Assembly (NCBI GenBank): GCA_020344435.1
Contig: CP070826.1
Coordinates: 892,630-915,482 of the forward strand
Source of the DNA: Candidatus Bathyarchaeota archaeon
Lineage (GTDB): Archaea; Thermoproteota; Bathyarchaeia; Bathyarchaeales; Bathyarchaeaceae
Reading direction: 5' to 3'
Length of the DNA: 22,853 nt
Part shown: positions 1 to 8,000 of the stretch, in pieces
How positions within the stretch are numbered: position 1 is the first letter of the stretch
How the letters are laid out: every line of letters begins with the position of its first letter
The notes under the pieces: model-generated
Databases searched by the model: none
The model's input: the letters and a program-made list of their open reading frames with translations, nothing else
Told to the model about the DNA's origin: nothing
Position numbers and translations under genes: made by a program

Positions 1-114
1 AAAAAAGCGACAACATGTAAGATGGGGCTAGACGCAACGATCCCATTCAAAGAAACAGGTAAAGGATTCAAGAAAGAAGAATACCAAAAAGTGGATTTAA
101 GCAGATTCCTGTGA
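1..114 (+). CDS. UbiD-family decarboxylase, C-terminal end (probable trans-anhydromevalonate 5-phosphate decarboxylase), partial
   Basis: The window opens inside a coding region. Thirty-seven codons are visible before the TGA, and the reading includes the segment KMGLDATIPF, which resembles the C-terminal tail of UbiD/MenD-type prenylated-FMN decarboxylases. The gene ends 4 bases before the phosphomevalonate dehydratase large subunit, so it is almost certainly in the same operon. In the archaeal modified mevalonate pathway a UbiD homologue decarboxylates trans-anhydromevalonate 5-phosphate to isopentenyl phosphate using prenylated FMN. That specific role is inferred from the neighbour; the 37 residues alone only suggest the UbiD family. 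The catalytic region lies upstream of the window. Confidence 0.72.
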   Translation, partial: KKATTCKMGLDATIPFKETGKGFKKEEYQKVDLSRFL

Positions 115-118
115 TTTC

Positions 119-1315
119 ATGTACCTCACACAGAAAGAAGAAAGAATGCTTAATGGAAAAGAGGGCTACGCAGTAAGAAAATCGATGGAGATCCTCGTTG
201 CCCTAGGCAACATCTTCGGCGCCAAAAAACTCATAAGAGTAGGGTCTGTCCAGGTGGCAGGCGTATCATATCATAATCTCGGAGATGCTGGCTTAGAATT
301 CCTCAATGAACTAGCAAGAGATGGAAAAGTCAGAGTGCTCACAACTTTGAACCCCGCGGGAATGGATCTAGAAGATTGGAGAAAACTCGGGATAGACGAG
401 GAGTTCGCAAAGAAACAGAACCTGGTCATAGATTCTTTCAAAAAAATGGGCATAATAATCTCTTGCACGTGTACGCCCTACTTGATAGGCAACCTGCCAA
501 GATACGGAGAACATATCGCTTGGTCCGAATCCTCTGCAGTCACTTTCGCAAACTCAGTTATCGGAGCAATGACAAACAGAGAAGGAGGTCCATCAGCTCT
601 TGCAGCAGCTTTCGTAGGCAAAACACCATTCTATGGGCTTCATCTGGAAGAGAACCGTGTCCCAGACACTCAGGTAAACGTGAAGACTAAACTCAAAAAA
701 CTCTCAGACTGGGGGGCTCTCGGTTATTCCATCGGAAAAAAAGTGGAGAACAAGATCCCATATATAACCGGCATAAGAGACGCGAATTTGGGCGAGCTGA
801 AAACCTTCTGTGCATCACTGGCAACCTACGGTTCAAAACCACTATTCTATATTAAAGGAATAACCCCTGGATCCGAAAAACATCGACCTCCACGAGAGAA
901 GATCACCATCCATGACAAGGACATCAAGGAAGCATACGAAAACATCAACGATGATGTTGAAGTCATCGATTTCGTCTGCATAGGATGCCCCCACTCTTCA
1001 ATTGAAGAAATATCTGAAATAGCGGAATTGCTGAAAAATCGCACAATATCTCCAACCACCGAGTTCTGGGTTGCAACTTCAAGAACAATGAAGCAGCTCG
1101 CTGACAAAAGAAGCTACACAGAAACAATCGAGAAAGCAGGGGGAAAATTCGCTTGCGATACTTGCATGGCAGTAGCTCCGCTTAAAGGAAGATTTAGATC
1201 TGTTGCAACAACCTCAGCAAAAGGATGCTACTACTCGCGACATAACAACATGAAGACAAAACTGGGAAGCCTAGAAGAGTGTGTAGAGGCCGCGGTGAGA
1301 GGAAAATGGAGCTGA
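119..1315 (+). CDS. Phosphomevalonate dehydratase large subunit (aconitase X catalytic subunit)
   Basis: This 398-residue protein matches the aconitase X large subunit (former DUF521) over its full length. It should dehydrate (R)-5-phosphomevalonate to trans-anhydromevalonate 5-phosphate, together with the small subunit encoded next. Visible family features are the N-terminal start MYLTQKEERMLNG, the SCTCTPY segment at residues 115-121, GEHIAWSESSAV at about 130-141, the CIGCPHSS segment in the C-terminal half, and a late CDTCMAVAPL segment. These conserved cysteines are the likely iron-sulfur ligands. The ATG follows the UbiD stop by 4 bases, and its 3' end overlaps the small-subunit gene by 10 bases. 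The bacterial hydroxyproline branch of aconitase X is an alternative activity in this family, but the isoprenoid neighbours make phosphomevalonate dehydratase far more likely. Confidence 0.92.
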   Translation: MYLTQKEERMLNGKEGYAVRKSMEILVALGNIFGAKKLIRVGSVQVAGVSYHNLGDAGLEFLNELARDGKVRVLTTLNPAGMDLEDWRKLGIDEEFAKKQNLVIDSFKKMGIIISCTCTPYLIGNLPRYGEHIAWSESSAVTFANSVIGAMTNREGGPSALAAAFVGKTPFYGLHLEENRVPDTQVNVKTKLKKLSDWGALGYSIGKKVENKIPYITGIRDANLGELKTFCASLATYGSKPLFYIKGITPGSEKHRPPREKITIHDKDIKEAYENINDDVEVIDFVCIGCPHSSIEEISEIAELLKNRTISPTTEFWVATSRTMKQLADKRSYTETIEKAGGKFACDTCMAVAPLKGRFRSVATTSAKGCYYSRHNNMKTKLGSLEECVEAAVRGKWS

Positions 1316-1692
1316 AAGGAAGAATCATCTCAAAGGGAGCTGCACAAGGAGAAGCCTTGACCACCTCGCAACCAATCTCGTTCTACGGTGGGGTGGACCC
1401 ACATACCAGCGCGATAATAGAAAAGGGACACGAACTTGAGGGAAAGAAGATGAAGGGCAAAATACTAGTTTTCCCCAACGGTAAGGGGTCAACCGTCGGG
1501 TCTTACACGCTTTACAGGATGAGGAAGAATGATATAGCTCCTGCTGGGATTGTAAACCAAGAATGTGAAACCGTAGTGGCTGTGGGCACAATAATCTCGG
1601 AAATACCGTGTGTTGATAAAGTTGATATCCAAAAAATAGAAACAGGAGATATTGTTCGACTAGAGAATGACATTGTCAGAATAGAGAAGTGA
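1306..1692 (+). CDS. Phosphomevalonate dehydratase small subunit (aconitase X swivel-domain subunit)
   Basis: This 128-residue protein is the aconitase X small subunit (former DUF126), a swivel-domain partner of the large subunit. It carries GGVDPHT at residues 28-34 and PNGKGSTVGSY at 57-67; the serine of GKGS is the conserved active-site residue of aconitase-type swivel domains. I chose the ATG at 1306 because the product then begins MELKGRIISKG, as in the family, and a purine-rich GGTGAGAGGA lies just upstream; an in-frame ATG at 1279 would add nine unlikely residues. The gene overlaps the large subunit end by 10 bases, which suggests translational coupling and equal production of the two subunits. 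Confidence 0.92.
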   Translation: MELKGRIISKGAAQGEALTTSQPISFYGGVDPHTSAIIEKGHELEGKKMKGKILVFPNGKGSTVGSYTLYRMRKNDIAPAGIVNQECETVVAVGTIISEIPCVDKVDIQKIETGDIVRLENDIVRIEK

Positions 1693-1750
1693 AGGATGTC
1701 TCAAGCATGCATACTTTGGGCTTGGCTGTGAATTGTCTTTATCAGAATCT

Positions 1751-2035
1751 CTAGAATTCTGACATCTTTCTTGCTTTTACGAGTTTCCACCCGCCAAGGA
1801 AGGATTTCGCATAGAGATGTAGGAGACCACACCGTTTGCACAAAAGAACCTTCGATTTATTCTTGAAGTCTATCTCATATAATTCCAGGGAGCCATGACA
1901 ATCTACACATTTACCTTTGAACTCTTTCTGCTCGGGAAACAGTTTCTTTCTGAAATATTCTGCCACATCATATTTCCTGTCGAGCATATTCAATAGGTCA
2001 TTCGACTGTATTTCAGTTTCTATACTGAGAACCAT
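1751..2035 (-). CDS. Small zinc-ribbon protein of unknown function
   Basis: A 94-residue protein with a single zinc-ribbon pattern: Cys43-x2-Cys46, then Cys66-x2-Cys69, about 20 residues apart. The N-terminal 40 residues are charged and probably helical; the C-terminus is basic and aromatic (GGWKLVKARK). No transmembrane segment is visible. I do not recognise the family. The gene is on the opposite strand to the isoprenoid genes and separates the dehydratase subunits from isopentenyl phosphate kinase. A TATA-like element lies about 37 bases upstream of the ATG, giving a short leader. A nucleic-acid-binding or regulatory role is possible but is only inferred from the fold type. Confidence 0.7.
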   Translation of the reverse strand: MVLSIETEIQSNDLLNMLDRKYDVAEYFRKKLFPEQKEFKGKCVDCHGSLELYEIDFKNKSKVLLCKRCGLLHLYAKSFLGGWKLVKARKMSEF

Positions 2036-2066
2036 CTGAGACTATATGGATTTTGTTAACATCTAC

Positions 2067-2078
2067 ATATATTTCAAA
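2067..2078 (-). promoter_or_regulatory. TATA-box promoter of the small zinc-ribbon gene
   Basis: Read on the minus strand this is TTTGAAATATAT, an A/T-rich archaeal TATA box with a purine-rich BRE-like flank. It lies 32-43 bases upstream of the ATG at 2035, so transcription would begin near 2046, leaving a leader of about ten bases. Confidence 0.4.
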
Positions 2079-2252
2079 ATACACAAAATCTGCCCAACTA
2101 GGATTGAGATACTCTTGCTGATGTACAATCATTGCCACTGCTTCTCTAGTTTAAGCAGAAACAATGCGACATTGTATCAGTTCAAGACAAGAAGGGAGCG
2201 CCTCTGGAAGACCAACGAAACTGTGAGTAGATTTATTTAGAGATTCCCCAAA

Positions 2253-3077
2253 TTGGGAATAGGGGAAGCCGCAATAACCCAACTCCTGAAACCTACGCTG
2301 CTAAAACTAGGGGGATCTGCCATCACAATCAAACAGAGACCACTCACGCCAGATAAGGACGCAATCACAAGACTAGCGAAGGAGATTAAGGAATCAGACA
2401 TCAGCTCCCTTATCCTAGTTCATGGAGGGGGCTCGTTCGGGCATCCCCTTGCTAAACAATACAGGTTGAATGAAGGCTACAAAGATTCTTCACAGATAAT
2501 GGGCGTCTCAAGGACTCACCAAGCGATGACCATACTAAGCAGGCTGGTTGTGGATTCGCTGATTGACAACAAAATTCCAGCCATAGTCGTGCCACCATCT
2601 TCCTGTATAATCACAAAGTCTGGTCGAATAGAGAGCTTCGAGAAGAACCCATTGATTCGAATGTTAGAATTAGGATTTATGCCAGTTCTTCATGGAGACA
2701 CAGTCTTTGACTGGGATGTTGGCTTTGCTATCTTATCAGGCGATCAGCTCGTTTCATCTCTCGCAATGAAACTCAATGCAGAACGAATCATAATGGGCGC
2801 AGATGTGGACGGTCTTTACACAGCAGACCCCAAGATAGATCTCTCAGCAAGGCGCGTTCCTTACCTGACGCCGACAAAATTGAAGATACTGCGACGGAGA
2901 GTCAGAAAGTCGACGGTCATGGATGTTACTGGAGGCATGCTGGGAAAGATGGAAGAACTGATACCAGCGGTCGAGCGAGGAATTCCAGTAATTATTGTTA
3001 ACGCCGCAAAACCAAACAACATTTGCAGAGCCCTTAAGGGAGAAGAGGTTGTCGGAACCCTAATAGAGAGAGCGTGA
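2253..3077 (+). CDS. Isopentenyl phosphate kinase
   Basis: A 274-residue amino acid kinase-fold protein that phosphorylates isopentenyl phosphate to isopentenyl diphosphate with ATP. Visible motifs are the N-terminal KLGGSAIT nucleotide loop, HGGGSFGH at residues 57-64 with the IPK-specific catalytic histidine at its end, GADVDGLYTADPK, and VTGGMLGKMEE near the C-terminus. The only start codon in frame downstream of the upstream stop and before the KLGGS core is TTG at 2253; no good Shine-Dalgarno is seen, and an A/T-rich ATTTATTTAG at 2231-2240 is an imperfect promoter candidate. The 3' end overlaps the next gene in a GTGA arrangement, so the two are coupled. It is expected to use the product of the upstream UbiD decarboxylase. 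Confidence 0.93.
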   Translation: MGIGEAAITQLLKPTLLKLGGSAITIKQRPLTPDKDAITRLAKEIKESDISSLILVHGGGSFGHPLAKQYRLNEGYKDSSQIMGVSRTHQAMTILSRLVVDSLIDNKIPAIVVPPSSCIITKSGRIESFEKNPLIRMLELGFMPVLHGDTVFDWDVGFAILSGDQLVSSLAMKLNAERIIMGADVDGLYTADPKIDLSARRVPYLTPTKLKILRRRVRKSTVMDVTGGMLGKMEELIPAVERGIPVIIVNAAKPNNICRALKGEEVVGTLIERA

Positions 3078-4177
3078 AAATCCTGTCCAGCCCAACTGAA
3101 GAGAGAAAAACAGACCATTTGAAGATTAGTCTAGGAAAGAACGTCAAAGCCAAGCATACAAGTCCCGGATTCGAGGACATACATCTAGTACACAAGGCGC
3201 TCCCAGAAATCGAACGAGAAATGATCAACCTCTCAACTATCGTCTTTGATCACAAATTCTCAGCGCCGCTTATCGTTGGAGCGATGACTGGTGGTGTTCG
3301 AGAAGCGATGAAGATCAACAGAGCCATAGCTGAAGCAGTTGAAGAAACAGGACTCGGAATGGGTCTGGGAAGCCAAAGAGCAGCTATCGAAGACCCCAGT
3401 CGGGAGAAAACATTTGCAGTTGTAAGAGAAAAAGCGCCCACAGCTTTTCTAATGGCAAACATCGGAGGTCCACAGCTAGTTAGAGGCTACGGCATCGAAG
3501 AAGCGAAAAAAGCGGTTGATATGATAGATGCCGACGTTCTAGCCATACATCTGAACCCGCTGCAAGAGACAATTCAACTTGAAGGGGAAACAAACTACAT
3601 GGGCATCCTCAGAAAGATAGGCGAAATCGCCAAAGCAATCGATGTCCCAGTTATCGTCAAGGAGACAGGAGCAGGGATATCGGCAGAAGAAGCAGAAATG
3701 CTTGAGGCTGCTCGCATAGCAGGTATAGATGTGGCTGGTGTCGGCGGAACGAGCTGGGCGGCAGTAGAATACTATCGAGCAGAGAGAGATCAAAATGAAC
3801 TTGGGCAAAGGCTGGGCAAAGCGTTTTGGGACTGGGGCATACCGACCGTGACAAGCCTTATAGAAACAGCCCAATCTGTTGATATACCTGTTATAGCCTC
3901 GGGCGGTGTGCGCTCAGGAATCGATGTGGCTAAGGCTCTATCACTTGGTGCAAGTTTGGCCAGCATGGCTTTGCCGATCTTGCCTCTCGCTTCAGAGGGC
4001 AAAGAGAAAGTCAAGAAAGGGCTTCAACTCATCCTCGAAGAGTTGAGGAACACCATGTTTCTTGTTGGAGCGGCATCTGTTGGAGAGCTAGAGGGGGTTC
4101 CAGCCGTGATAACGGGAAGAACTGCTGAATGGCTGCGAACGAGAGGCTTTCATCCTGAAATCTATGCAGAAAGGTGA
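3074..4177 (+). CDS. fni: Type 2 isopentenyl-diphosphate delta-isomerase (FMN-dependent)
   Basis: A 367-residue TIM-barrel flavoprotein that interconverts isopentenyl and dimethylallyl diphosphate using reduced FMN and Mg2+. Family motifs are present in order: RKTDHLKISL near the N-terminus, GAMTGG, GLGSQR, NIGGPQ, the HLNPLQE segment, KETGAGIS, GVGGTSW, ASGGVRSG (phosphate/FMN binding) and GASLASMALP. Length matches the family. The start is GTG at 3074, overlapping the kinase stop. Its 3' end runs 14 bases beyond an alternative upstream ATG of the next gene. It supplies the allylic primer for the prenyl synthase encoded immediately downstream. Confidence 0.95.
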   Translation: MKILSSPTEERKTDHLKISLGKNVKAKHTSPGFEDIHLVHKALPEIEREMINLSTIVFDHKFSAPLIVGAMTGGVREAMKINRAIAEAVEETGLGMGLGSQRAAIEDPSREKTFAVVREKAPTAFLMANIGGPQLVRGYGIEEAKKAVDMIDADVLAIHLNPLQETIQLEGETNYMGILRKIGEIAKAIDVPVIVKETGAGISAEEAEMLEAARIAGIDVAGVGGTSWAAVEYYRAERDQNELGQRLGKAFWDWGIPTVTSLIETAQSVDIPVIASGGVRSGIDVAKALSLGASLASMALPILPLASEGKEKVKKGLQLILEELRNTMFLVGAASVGELEGVPAVITGRTAEWLRTRGFHPEIYAER

Positions 4178-4181
4178 TTCT

Positions 4182-5261
4182 ATGAAGAACATAACCATAG
4201 AGAAGATTCTTGAAGAGAAGGCGCCTATCATCGACGAGGCAATAGAGAAGTATATCCCAAGAAAATACGATACGGATTCTCTTGTTTTTACGCTTGGCTC
4301 ACCAAGATATGAATACCACCTAGAAGCAATAAACAAAGCCATAGTCGAACCCATTTGGGAACTCTTGGACAGAGGCGGCAAGAGATGGAGACCAACTCTA
4401 TTTATCCTTATCTTCGAAGCCCTTGGCAAAGATCCCGAAGAATTCCTAGATTTTGCCATAATACCAGAGGTCATTCACAACGGGCTTATCATAATCGACG
4501 ACATCGAGGATGAGTCAGAATCCCGAAGAGGAAAGCGTTGCACCTGCAAATTGTATGGTCTCGACATCGCGACCAATGCTGGAAACGAGATGTTCTATCT
4601 ACCATTGTTAGCATTGATGAAAAGCAAAGAGCGACTTCCACAAGACAAAGTGAACAAAATCTATGATCTCTACGTACAGGAGATGATCAACGTAGGCTTT
4701 GGACAAGCCATGGATATTGCATGGCACAGAGGACTGGCAAACGCTGATGGAATCACCGAGAAACAGTACCTGCAGATGTGTGCATACAAGACCGGGGCAA
4801 TTGCAAGGATGGCGGCAAAAATGGCCGCTGTTCTAGCCGATGTCAGTGATGAGGTTGTTGAGAAGTTTGGTAGGTTTGCGGAGTCGATCGGTGTAGCTTT
4901 TCAGATCCAAGATGATGTTCTTGATTTGGTGAGTGAAGAATTTGCCGAAATGAAGGGGGGGATCGGCCGAGACATAACCGAAGGAAAGAGAAGCTTGGTA
5001 GTTATCCATACGCTGGGAAAAGCAGAGCCCAGAAATAGAAGAAGACTGATAGAAATTCTAAACATGCATACAACCGACCAGAAAATCCGAGATGAGGCAA
5101 TCGGCATAATAGGGAAACATGGCTCAATCGAGTATGCGGAGAATCTCGCGCGAAACATGGTGCGAGATAGTTGGAGAGATGTTGATGCTATCTTGCCGCC
5201 ATCAGAGGGAAAAGAAAAGCTGAAGGCTTTTGCTGACTACATGATCAAAAGAAGAATCTAA
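4182..5261 (+). CDS. idsA: Long-chain trans-prenyl diphosphate synthase (probable geranylgeranyl diphosphate synthase)
   Basis: A 359-residue polyprenyl synthetase condensing IPP with allylic diphosphates to give the C20 (or longer) precursor of archaeal ether lipids. It has GGKRWRP at residues 65-71, the first aspartate-rich motif DDIED at 106-110 followed by SRRGK, a KTGAIARMA segment, and the second aspartate-rich motif in FQIQDDVLDL. I prefer the ATG at 4182 because AGGTGAT lies just before it; an in-frame ATG at 4164 inside fni would add six residues. The residue five before the first motif (Gly101) is not aromatic, so product length is uncertain. It is the last isoprenoid gene of the run and gltX follows after 27 bases. 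Confidence 0.92.
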   Translation: MKNITIEKILEEKAPIIDEAIEKYIPRKYDTDSLVFTLGSPRYEYHLEAINKAIVEPIWELLDRGGKRWRPTLFILIFEALGKDPEEFLDFAIIPEVIHNGLIIIDDIEDESESRRGKRCTCKLYGLDIATNAGNEMFYLPLLALMKSKERLPQDKVNKIYDLYVQEMINVGFGQAMDIAWHRGLANADGITEKQYLQMCAYKTGAIARMAAKMAAVLADVSDEVVEKFGRFAESIGVAFQIQDDVLDLVSEEFAEMKGGIGRDITEGKRSLVVIHTLGKAEPRNRRRLIEILNMHTTDQKIRDEAIGIIGKHGSIEYAENLARNMVRDSWRDVDAILPPSEGKEKLKAFADYMIKRRI

Positions 5262-5288
5262 TCAGCTGAGAAGGTTAAGTGGCAAACC

Positions 5289-7037
5289 TTGACCCCGGAT
5301 GAAGATGCTGAGGCAAGAGAGCTTATTCGGAGAATCGCATTTAGAAATGCGATTCGCTATGATGGAAAAGCCAAGGTGCAGTCAGTGCTTGGCAAAGCTC
5401 TCGCGGAACGTCCGCATTTGAGAGAGAAGGTGAAGCAAATGGCCACAGTTGTCGCTGAGATTGTTGGAGAGATCAATGAGATTCCTCTGGCACAACAAAG
5501 GATAATTGTTAAGAGAAGATGGTCGGAGCCTCCGGCTGAGGAGAAGATCGAGGAAGAAAAGGCGCTTCCACCTTTGCCAAATGTAGATAGATATGAGCAA
5601 ATCGTGACTCGTTTTGCTCCCAATCCAGACTGTGTCTTGCATCTGGGTTCAGCCAGAGCCATAGTTCTCTGCTATGGATACGCAAAGATGTATGACGGGC
5701 TGTTCTATCTACGCTTTGAAGATACCGATCCAAGACTTAAGAGATCAGCTTTGCAGTTCTACGACCTCATACAAGAAGATCTAAGGTGGCTTGGTTGCGG
5801 ATGGGACAGCGATTTCATCCAAAGCGACAGACTTCCCATCTACTATGAACACGCAGAGATGATTCTGGTGGATGGAAACGCCTACGTCTGTACATGCAAA
5901 CCTGGAGACTTTCGGGAAAGGGCATTAGCTAGCCACCAATGTCCCTGTCGAGACCTGACACCAGACGAAAACCTTCTCCGCTGGAGACGCATGCTCGACG
6001 GGACATACAAGGAGAGAGAAGCCATCGTAAGGATCAAAACAAATCTTAATCATCCAAATCCTGCTGTGAGAGACTGGCCAGCACTGAGGATCATTGACGC
6101 AAAGCGCCATCCACACCCAAGGGTCGGCAGCAAGTATAGAGTCTGGCCCCTCTATAATTTTGCCTGCGGCATTGATGACCATCTTATGGCAATAAGCCAT
6201 ATAATCCGAGGAAAGGAGCACCTAACAAACCAGAGGAGGCAAGAGTACATGTACAAGCATTTTGGATGGAGATATCCAGAGGCAATCCATTATGGAAGAC
6301 TCAAAATAGAGGGTGCTTCTCTCAGCAAATCAGTCATTGTGGAAGGAGTCAAGAAAGGCGCTTTCAAGGATTGGGATGACCCAAGGCTTGCCACTTTCGC
6401 AGCTTTGAGAAGGAGAGGAATAAGCCCCGACGCGATAAGGCGTTTAATGGTTGATGTTGGTCCTAAGACCGCTGACGTCGTGCTGAGCTGGGAGAACCTC
6501 TATGCCCACAATCGCAAGATAATCGATCAAATGGCCAACCGATACTTTTTTGTCCACAATCCAAGAAGGCTGAACATAAAGGATGTTCCTCACAGAATCT
6601 CGGCTCATATTCATTTGCATCCAGATCAGCCTCAGAGAGGCCTCCGCCATGTGGAGATAGAATCAAAAAAGGGAAGAGCCTCTCTATTGATTTCAAACGA
6701 TGACAAAAAGCTTTTTCAAAAGGGCAAGAAGATACGCCTGATGGAGCTATTGAACTTCGAAATTGAGAAGATTGGAGAGAGAAAAATAGATGCTGTCTTC
6801 CACAGCCAATCCTACGAGGAGGCGAAGAAGTTGAGTGCTCCCCTCATTCACTGGGTTACTTCAGATACTGGCATTCCATGTGAGGTTGTGATGCCTGATG
6901 CCTCTGTGGCAAGAGGTATCGCAGAGGATGCATGCAAGAAATTACGTCCTAGCGAAATCATTCAGCTCGAGCGCTTTGGCTTCGTCAGAGTAGACCGTGT
7001 AGATGAGAAGCTAACCGCCTACTTCGCTCATCGATAG
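5289..7037 (+). CDS. gltX: Glutamyl-tRNA synthetase, archaeal non-discriminating-like type
   Basis: A 582-residue class I aminoacyl-tRNA synthetase of the archaeal/eukaryotic branch that charges tRNA with glutamate. A helical N-terminal extension of about 100 residues precedes the Rossmann core. The HIGH signature appears as PNPDCVLHLGS (residues 111-121), FEDTDPR follows, a CxC...CPCR zinc motif lies near residue 205, and the KMSKS equivalent is SLSKS at 344-348. The C-terminal half is the all-beta anticodon-binding region typical of archaeal enzymes. The only in-frame start between the upstream stop and the protein is TTG at 5289, with GAGAAGG about 14 bases upstream. Linkage of gltX to isoprenoid genes is common in archaea. 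Whether it also charges tRNA-Gln cannot be told from sequence alone. Confidence 0.95.
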   Translation: MTPDEDAEARELIRRIAFRNAIRYDGKAKVQSVLGKALAERPHLREKVKQMATVVAEIVGEINEIPLAQQRIIVKRRWSEPPAEEKIEEEKALPPLPNVDRYEQIVTRFAPNPDCVLHLGSARAIVLCYGYAKMYDGLFYLRFEDTDPRLKRSALQFYDLIQEDLRWLGCGWDSDFIQSDRLPIYYEHAEMILVDGNAYVCTCKPGDFRERALASHQCPCRDLTPDENLLRWRRMLDGTYKEREAIVRIKTNLNHPNPAVRDWPALRIIDAKRHPHPRVGSKYRVWPLYNFACGIDDHLMAISHIIRGKEHLTNQRRQEYMYKHFGWRYPEAIHYGRLKIEGASLSKSVIVEGVKKGAFKDWDDPRLATFAALRRRGISPDAIRRLMVDVGPKTADVVLSWENLYAHNRKIIDQMANRYFFVHNPRRLNIKDVPHRISAHIHLHPDQPQRGLRHVEIESKKGRASLLISNDDKKLFQKGKKIRLMELLNFEIEKIGERKIDAVFHSQSYEEAKKLSAPLIHWVTSDTGIPCEVVMPDASVARGIAEDACKKLRPSEIIQLERFGFVRVDRVDEKLTAYFAHR

Positions 7038-7072
7038 TCCCATTCTCGGGCATACATGACGCGCGCACCGGA

Positions 7073-7726
7073 CTACCCTATCAGATTCTTTTCCTGCAGT
7101 TCGCGGAGTATTCTCCTGACTATGGTTTCTGGAGGAATATCCACAGAGTTACATTCGATATTTATGAATTCTGCCTTATCCTTATAGTAGTCTATCAAGG
7201 GACGAGTCTGCGACTCGTAAACCCTCAATCGTGCTCTAATAACTTCAGGCTTATCATCCTCACGTTGATAGAGGTCTGTACCACATGCATCACAGGCACC
7301 CTCCTTTTTCGGCTTCAAAAATCTTAGGTTATACACAGCACCACATTTTTTGCATATCCGTCTGCTCGATAGTCGAGCTATTATGACCTGCTCTGGAACA
7401 CCCAATTGGATGACAGCGTCTATCTTTCCGATTGAATCCAACGCTCTTGCCTGTTCGATAGTCCGAGGATACCCGTCTAAGATGAAACCGTTCTTGCGAG
7501 ATGACTTGTTGATTGCTTCTTTCACGATTTCGATTACGATGTCATCTGGAACCAGCTTACCCTTGTTTACAAAATCAACAATCTTCTTTCCAAGGTCCAT
7601 ATCTCGCTTTATTTCTTCTCGAATCATGTCGCCAGTTGATATTTTGGCTATTCGGAGCCTGGATGCTAATATTGAAGCGTAAGTGCCTTTGCCAGCCCCA
7701 GGTGGACCAAAAATGACGAAACTCAT
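7073..7726 (-). CDS. adk: Adenylate kinase, long bacterial-type form with zinc-binding lid
   Basis: A 217-residue nucleoside monophosphate kinase interconverting ATP + AMP and 2 ADP. The P-loop GPPGAGKGT is at residues 6-14 when counted from the ATG, followed by STGDM (AMP binding), GFILDGYPRT, and a long lid with CKKC and CDAC pairs that should bind zinc. This is the bacterial-type enzyme, not the short trimeric archaeal AdkA. I chose ATG at 7726, giving MSFVIFGPPG; a TTG at 7741 would add five residues. It is the last gene of the L7Ae-S28e-L24e operon, 59 bases after L24e, and ends 35 bases from the convergent gltX. Confidence 0.94.
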   Translation of the reverse strand: MSFVIFGPPGAGKGTYASILASRLRIAKISTGDMIREEIKRDMDLGKKIVDFVNKGKLVPDDIVIEIVKEAINKSSRKNGFILDGYPRTIEQARALDSIGKIDAVIQLGVPEQVIIARLSSRRICKKCGAVYNLRFLKPKKEGACDACGTDLYQREDDKPEVIRARLRVYESQTRPLIDYYKDKAEFINIECNSVDIPPETIVRRILRELQEKNLIG

Positions 7727-7785
7727 TTTTCCATTCTGCAAGGTCTCTATTACAACCCTTGGTTTCTAGAATGAGAGACTCTCGA

Positions 7786-7983
7786 TTAGCCTTTCCCCTT
7801 CTCTTCCTTTCCGTAGTATTTTGTCCATCGAATCTTCCTTGAGTCCCGCTTAAACTCTAGGGAGCTTCTTCTGCACTTTCTCGTACAAAACCAGAGGGTT
7901 GTTCCGTCATTTCTCACGTACATTATACCTGTGCCTGATGGGAAGTTATGCCCACAGAAAGAGCACTCTCGGCTTTTGGGCAT
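7786..7983 (-). CDS. rpl24e: 50S ribosomal protein L24e
   Basis: A 65-residue zinc-finger ribosomal protein of the large subunit. The product begins MPKSRECSFCGHNFPSGTG, followed by WFCTRKCRRS, giving the C-x2-C...C-x3-C zinc site of L24e, and ends with the basic KIRWTKYYG tail. I chose ATG at 7983 because CGGAG lies nine bases upstream and homologues start at this MPK; a GTG at 8004, overlapping the S28e stop as GTGA, is an alternative adding seven residues. It lies within the L7Ae-S28e-L24e order conserved across archaea. Confidence 0.95.
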   Translation of the reverse strand: MPKSRECSFCGHNFPSGTGIMYVRNDGTTLWFCTRKCRRSSLEFKRDSRKIRWTKYYGKEEKGKG

Positions 7984-8000
7984 TGGTGTAATCTCCGGTA

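Noticed and set aside
2046..2240. Plus-strand 64-codon reading frame between the zinc-ribbon gene and IPK
   Set aside because: No ribosome-binding site, odd composition (many Ile, Tyr, His and Cys) and no motif; it overlaps the promoter region of the minus-strand gene.
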